Shown in pieces: positions 6,762 through 8,318 of a stretch of 8,318 bases of DNA. Source of the DNA: an uncultured Ruminococcus sp. Lineage in GTDB: Bacteria > Bacillota > Clostridia > Oscillospirales > Ruminococcaceae. The stretch covers positions 1-8,318 of the forward strand of contig CABQIF010000093.1 in assembly GCA_902464115.1 (NCBI GenBank). Reading direction: 5' to 3'. Made by a program: the position numbers and the translations under genes. Each line of letters begins with the position of its first letter. Within the stretch, counting starts at the first letter, position 1. Under the pieces are notes generated by a model. The model ran no database searches. It was not told where the DNA came from and worked only from the letters and a program-made list of their open reading frames with translations.

Positions 6762-7607
6762 TTAAGAAATCGCATAAAAATAGAAATAATCTTCATCACC
6801 GGCATATTGTACGGCAATGCAGTCCTGAATAGAATATCCCTTCAATGGATAAACCAGAATGGTATAAACACGGTCACCTTCTGCCTGAATGGCAACAGAA
6901 AAGCCGGCAAGTTCATCCAGTTCCTCATACGAAACCGTTGTATAATCGGTTTGATAATGCACGCCGTTCCAACGGGCATACTGAAAATCAAAGAGCGAAC
7001 CATAGGTTGCAACGCCACGGAATGCAGTGGTGGTGGTTTCCGTTTGTTCCGGCATAGTGTTTTCCACAGCAGTTGTTGTGAAAACGGGTTCTGGCTCGGT
7101 ATAAATGGGTTCTGTCTGAATCGGCTCTTCCGGCAGTTCGATATCCGTATCTGGTGCTTCTACTGCCGCTACTGGCGATTCTGTGGTTTGCACCGTTGTT
7201 TCCGAATTGGCAACTGTTTGGTTCTCTGCGGAAGTTGCTGTCTGCAAAGTAGTCTGTATCTTTGCAGTGGTTTGTGTCTGTAAAGTTACGGTTGTCTGTG
7301 CCGGCAAGGTGTGCGGCGTGGTAGTTTCCGCTGGCTGTTCACTGACAGATGGTTCTGGCAATAATTCTTCTGTCCGGCGGTCAGCGAGGTGCAGCCCTGC
7401 CAAAGCAACTGTAATGGTCATACAGCACAGTGCAGCGGCACGGGCAAACGTCCCAAATGAACATCGCTGTAAGAAGAAGGACGGCTTTTTGGAGGCTAAT
7501 TTTTGCGGTTCTTCCTGCATTTGCTGCAGGATTGCTTGCCTCATCCGTTCTTTTGCCGCTTCATCCGGATTGAGATTGTCCCAAATGGCTTTCCAGTCCT
7601 GCTGCAT
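6762..7607 (-). CDS. Probable membrane-bound anti-sigma factor with Thr-rich linker and extracellular domain
   Basis: Probably holds the adjacent ECF sigma factor inactive at the membrane and senses a signal outside. The 281-residue protein starts at ATG 7605-7607. GGAGGTGA just upstream decides this start over in-frame starts further upstream inside the sigma gene. Residues 1-45 form a charged, helical cytosolic part (MQQDWKAIWDNLNPDEAAKE and on), without the HxxxCxxC zinc motif of ZAS anti-sigma factors. One membrane span lies near 53-74. Residues about 85-195 are low-complexity and rich in Thr, Glu, Gln and Pro, typical of a wall-spanning linker. Residues 196-281 form a compact tyrosine-rich domain (YGSLFDFQYARWNG, then VYTILVYPLKGYS, ending DEDYFYFYAIS) that I cannot assign. 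The gene overlaps the sigma gene by 47 bases, the classic arrangement for a sigma and its regulator. Function is inferred from context and topology. Confidence 0.75.
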   Translation of the reverse strand: MQQDWKAIWDNLNPDEAAKERMRQAILQQMQEEPQKLASKKPSFFLQRCSFGTFARAAALCCMTITVALAGLHLADRRTEELLPEPSVSEQPAETTTPHTLPAQTTVTLQTQTTAKIQTTLQTATSAENQTVANSETTVQTTESPVAAVEAPDTDIELPEEPIQTEPIYTEPEPVFTTTAVENTMPEQTETTTTAFRGVATYGSLFDFQYARWNGVHYQTDYTTVSYEELDELAGFSVAIQAEGDRVYTILVYPLKGYSIQDCIAVQYAGDEDYFYFYAIS

Positions 7608-8103
7608 ATCCGTCACCTCCGATCTTTTTTTGGAGTGCTTCTCTTCCCCGCTTGAGAAGAGAACGCACCGTGGATTCTTTTTTTTGCATGGATTCTGCAA
7701 TTTCCTTGCAGGAATATTCTTCATAATAATAGAGATATAAAACCGTCTTATATTTTTCCGGCAGCTGCATGAGGGCTTTTAAAACTGCAGTTTCCTCCGG
7801 CGTTTGGTTGTCGGATTTTAAAACTTCTTCCCAGTCTTCTACTTCCTGTCGTTTTTGCCACAGCCAGCTGTGCAGCATATTCTTGCAGACATTGGAGGCA
7901 GTTACCACCAGCCAGCCTCTTAAATGTGCATCGTTTTCCAATGGCTTTTTGGATTGCATCAGCCGCAGGAATGTTTCCTGAACAGCATCTTCGGCATCGG
8001 TACGATTTTTTAAAAAACTGTAGCAAATGCGGTAAACAGCGTCAACATGCTGCAGATAGAGTTCCGTAAACGCAGCCTCATCCAGCGGGTTGACGCTTTG
8101 CAT
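7561..8103 (-). CDS. ECF-type RNA polymerase sigma factor (sigma-70 family)
   Basis: Directs RNA polymerase to a dedicated set of promoters, probably in response to an envelope or external signal relayed by the membrane protein encoded next. The 180-residue protein has sigma region 2 at about 11-90. It includes DAEDAVQETFLRLM (36-49), the core-binding region 2.2 signature, and GWLVVTASNVCKNML (63-77), followed by basic residues of 2.3/2.4. Sigma region 4 is at about 103-161, with LPEKYKTVLYLYYYEEYSCK, then the helix-turn-helix ending STVRSLLKRGREALQKK. There is no region 1.1 or 3. The start at ATG 8101-8103 is chosen because GGGAGGG lies 7 bases upstream. The in-frame ATG at 8107-8109 is only one base from that site, and a TTG at 8137-8139 is less likely. 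The Gly/Ser-rich C-terminal tail (about 162-180) overlaps the start of the following gene. Confidence 0.93.
   Translation of the reverse strand: MQSVNPLDEAAFTELYLQHVDAVYRICYSFLKNRTDAEDAVQETFLRLMQSKKPLENDAHLRGWLVVTASNVCKNMLHSWLWQKRQEVEDWEEVLKSDNQTPEETAVLKALMQLPEKYKTVLYLYYYEEYSCKEIAESMQKKESTVRSLLKRGREALQKKIGGDGYAAGLESHLGQSQSG
7613..7620 (-). promoter_or_regulatory. Ribosome binding site of the anti-sigma-like gene, inside the sigma gene
   Basis: GGAGGTGA on the minus strand is an eight-base match to the anti-Shine-Dalgarno complement, 5 bases before ATG 7605-7607. It lies within the sigma coding sequence. It fixes the start of the downstream protein and suggests translational coupling. Confidence 0.85.
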
Positions 8104-8110
8104 GGTCATT

Positions 8111-8117
8111 CCCTCCC
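8111..8117 (-). promoter_or_regulatory. Ribosome binding site of the sigma factor gene
   Basis: GGGAGGG on the minus strand lies 7 bases before ATG 8101-8103 and only 1 base before ATG 8107-8109. The spacing selects the inner ATG as the start. Confidence 0.75.
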
Positions 8118-8127
8118 TACTTGTCCC

Positions 8128-8141
8128 AATTGCGTGCAATT
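8128..8141. repeat. Perfect 14-base palindromic site in the sigma-operon leader
   Basis: AATTGCGTGCAATT has perfect 6-base arms around a 2-base centre. It lies between the predicted transcription start (about 8164) and the sigma ribosome site. It could be an operator or a small stem in the leader, but no binding protein can be named from sequence. Confidence 0.4.
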
Positions 8142-8170
8142 AAGACTGTTTTCTCTGCATTTCTCCTTTC

Positions 8171-8200
8171 ATTATACCACGATTGCAGCAAGATTGCTAC
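8171..8200 (-). promoter_or_regulatory. Extended -10 promoter of the sigma-factor operon with an overlapping inverted repeat
   Basis: On the minus strand TGGTATAAT (8179-8171) is an extended -10 element with a perfect TATAAT. At the 17-base spacing the -35 position reads TAGCAA (8199-8194), a poor match, which is common for extended -10 promoters. Transcription would start near 8164, about 60 bases before the sigma ATG. An inverted repeat with 7-base arms and one mismatch (GCAGCAA, GA, TTGCTAC; 8185-8200) covers the spacer and -35 region and could be an operator. No clear ECF-type autoregulatory promoter is visible. Confidence 0.65.
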
Positions 8201-8271
8201 AACGCTATATGAATCAATTGTGAATAACTCATAAAATATTAAAAATTGACCTATGATTTATTTTTTCAACA

Positions 8272-8318
8272 AGAAAAACAAAAATGCGGATACAGCATGG
8301 GGAGAATCTGCAATCCGC
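8272..8318 (-). terminator. Intrinsic terminator of a gene to the right of the window
   Basis: On the minus strand GCGGAT (8318-8313) pairs with ATCCGC (8291-8286). An inner CAG/CTG helix can extend the stem across a small internal loop. A T-rich tract, ATTTTTGTTTTT, follows (8285-8274). The stem begins at the last base of the window, so it may be longer. It implies a minus-strand gene ending just outside and isolates the sigma operon as its own unit. Confidence 0.7.

Noticed and set aside
7608..7724. Upstream extension of the anti-sigma-like protein to an ATG at 7724
   Set aside because: The extra 39 residues overlap sigma region 4 coding sequence and lack a ribosome site, while GGAGGTGA stands right before the ATG at 7607.
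8140..8160. Six-codon leader ORF (M-Q-R-K-Q-S) after AAAGGAG in the sigma-operon leader
   Set aside because: The ribosome-like sequence is only about two bases from the ATG and falls at the predicted transcript 5' end, so efficient translation is doubtful.

Overview
The window looks like chromosome of a Gram-positive gut Clostridium-class bacterium, most likely Ruminococcus or a near relative in Oscillospiraceae. The reasons are roughly balanced base composition, near-perfect AGGAGG ribosome sites, consensus SigA-type promoters, and an ECF sigma/anti-sigma pair whose anti-sigma has a long Thr-rich linker. The genus is an inference from style, not from a marker gene. Every gene I can support lies on the minus strand, so transcription runs from right to left.

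Right part (about 8318 to 6033): the T-tracted terminator of a gene outside the window is followed by an extended -10 promoter. Then comes a three-gene set: an ECF-type sigma factor (7561-8103), a single-pass membrane protein that is probably its anti-sigma factor (6762-7607, overlapping the sigma gene by 47 bases), and a 152-residue protein of unknown function (6231-6689). A noncoding stretch with mutually exclusive hairpins and a strong intrinsic terminator (6033-6074) close this unit.

Left part (about 5970 to 1): a textbook promoter (TTGACA, 17-base spacer, TATAAT) drives a tight polysaccharide operon. Its order is initiating polyprenyl-phosphate sugar-1-phosphate transferase, GDP-mannose pyrophosphorylase (manC), GDP-mannose 4,6-dehydratase (gmd), and two family GT4 glycosyltransferases. 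The second GT4 gene runs off the left edge. Two ATGA stop/start overlaps and short gaps point to one transcript with translational coupling.

Together the left genes would load a first sugar phosphate on the lipid carrier, make GDP-mannose, convert it to GDP-4-keto-6-deoxy-mannose, and add sugars to the lipid-linked chain. The enzyme that finishes the deoxysugar, and the flippase/polymerase or ABC exporter, are not in the window and probably lie to the left. The two GT4 proteins resemble, from memory of the families, the WbpY/WbpZ type transferases of D-rhamnose polysaccharides. This suggests, without proving, that the product is a D-rhamnose- or mannose-containing surface polysaccharide. I see no insertion sequence, CRISPR array, tRNA or rRNA. 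The least explained parts are the 152-residue protein, the structured segment after it, and the extracellular domain of the anti-sigma-like protein.
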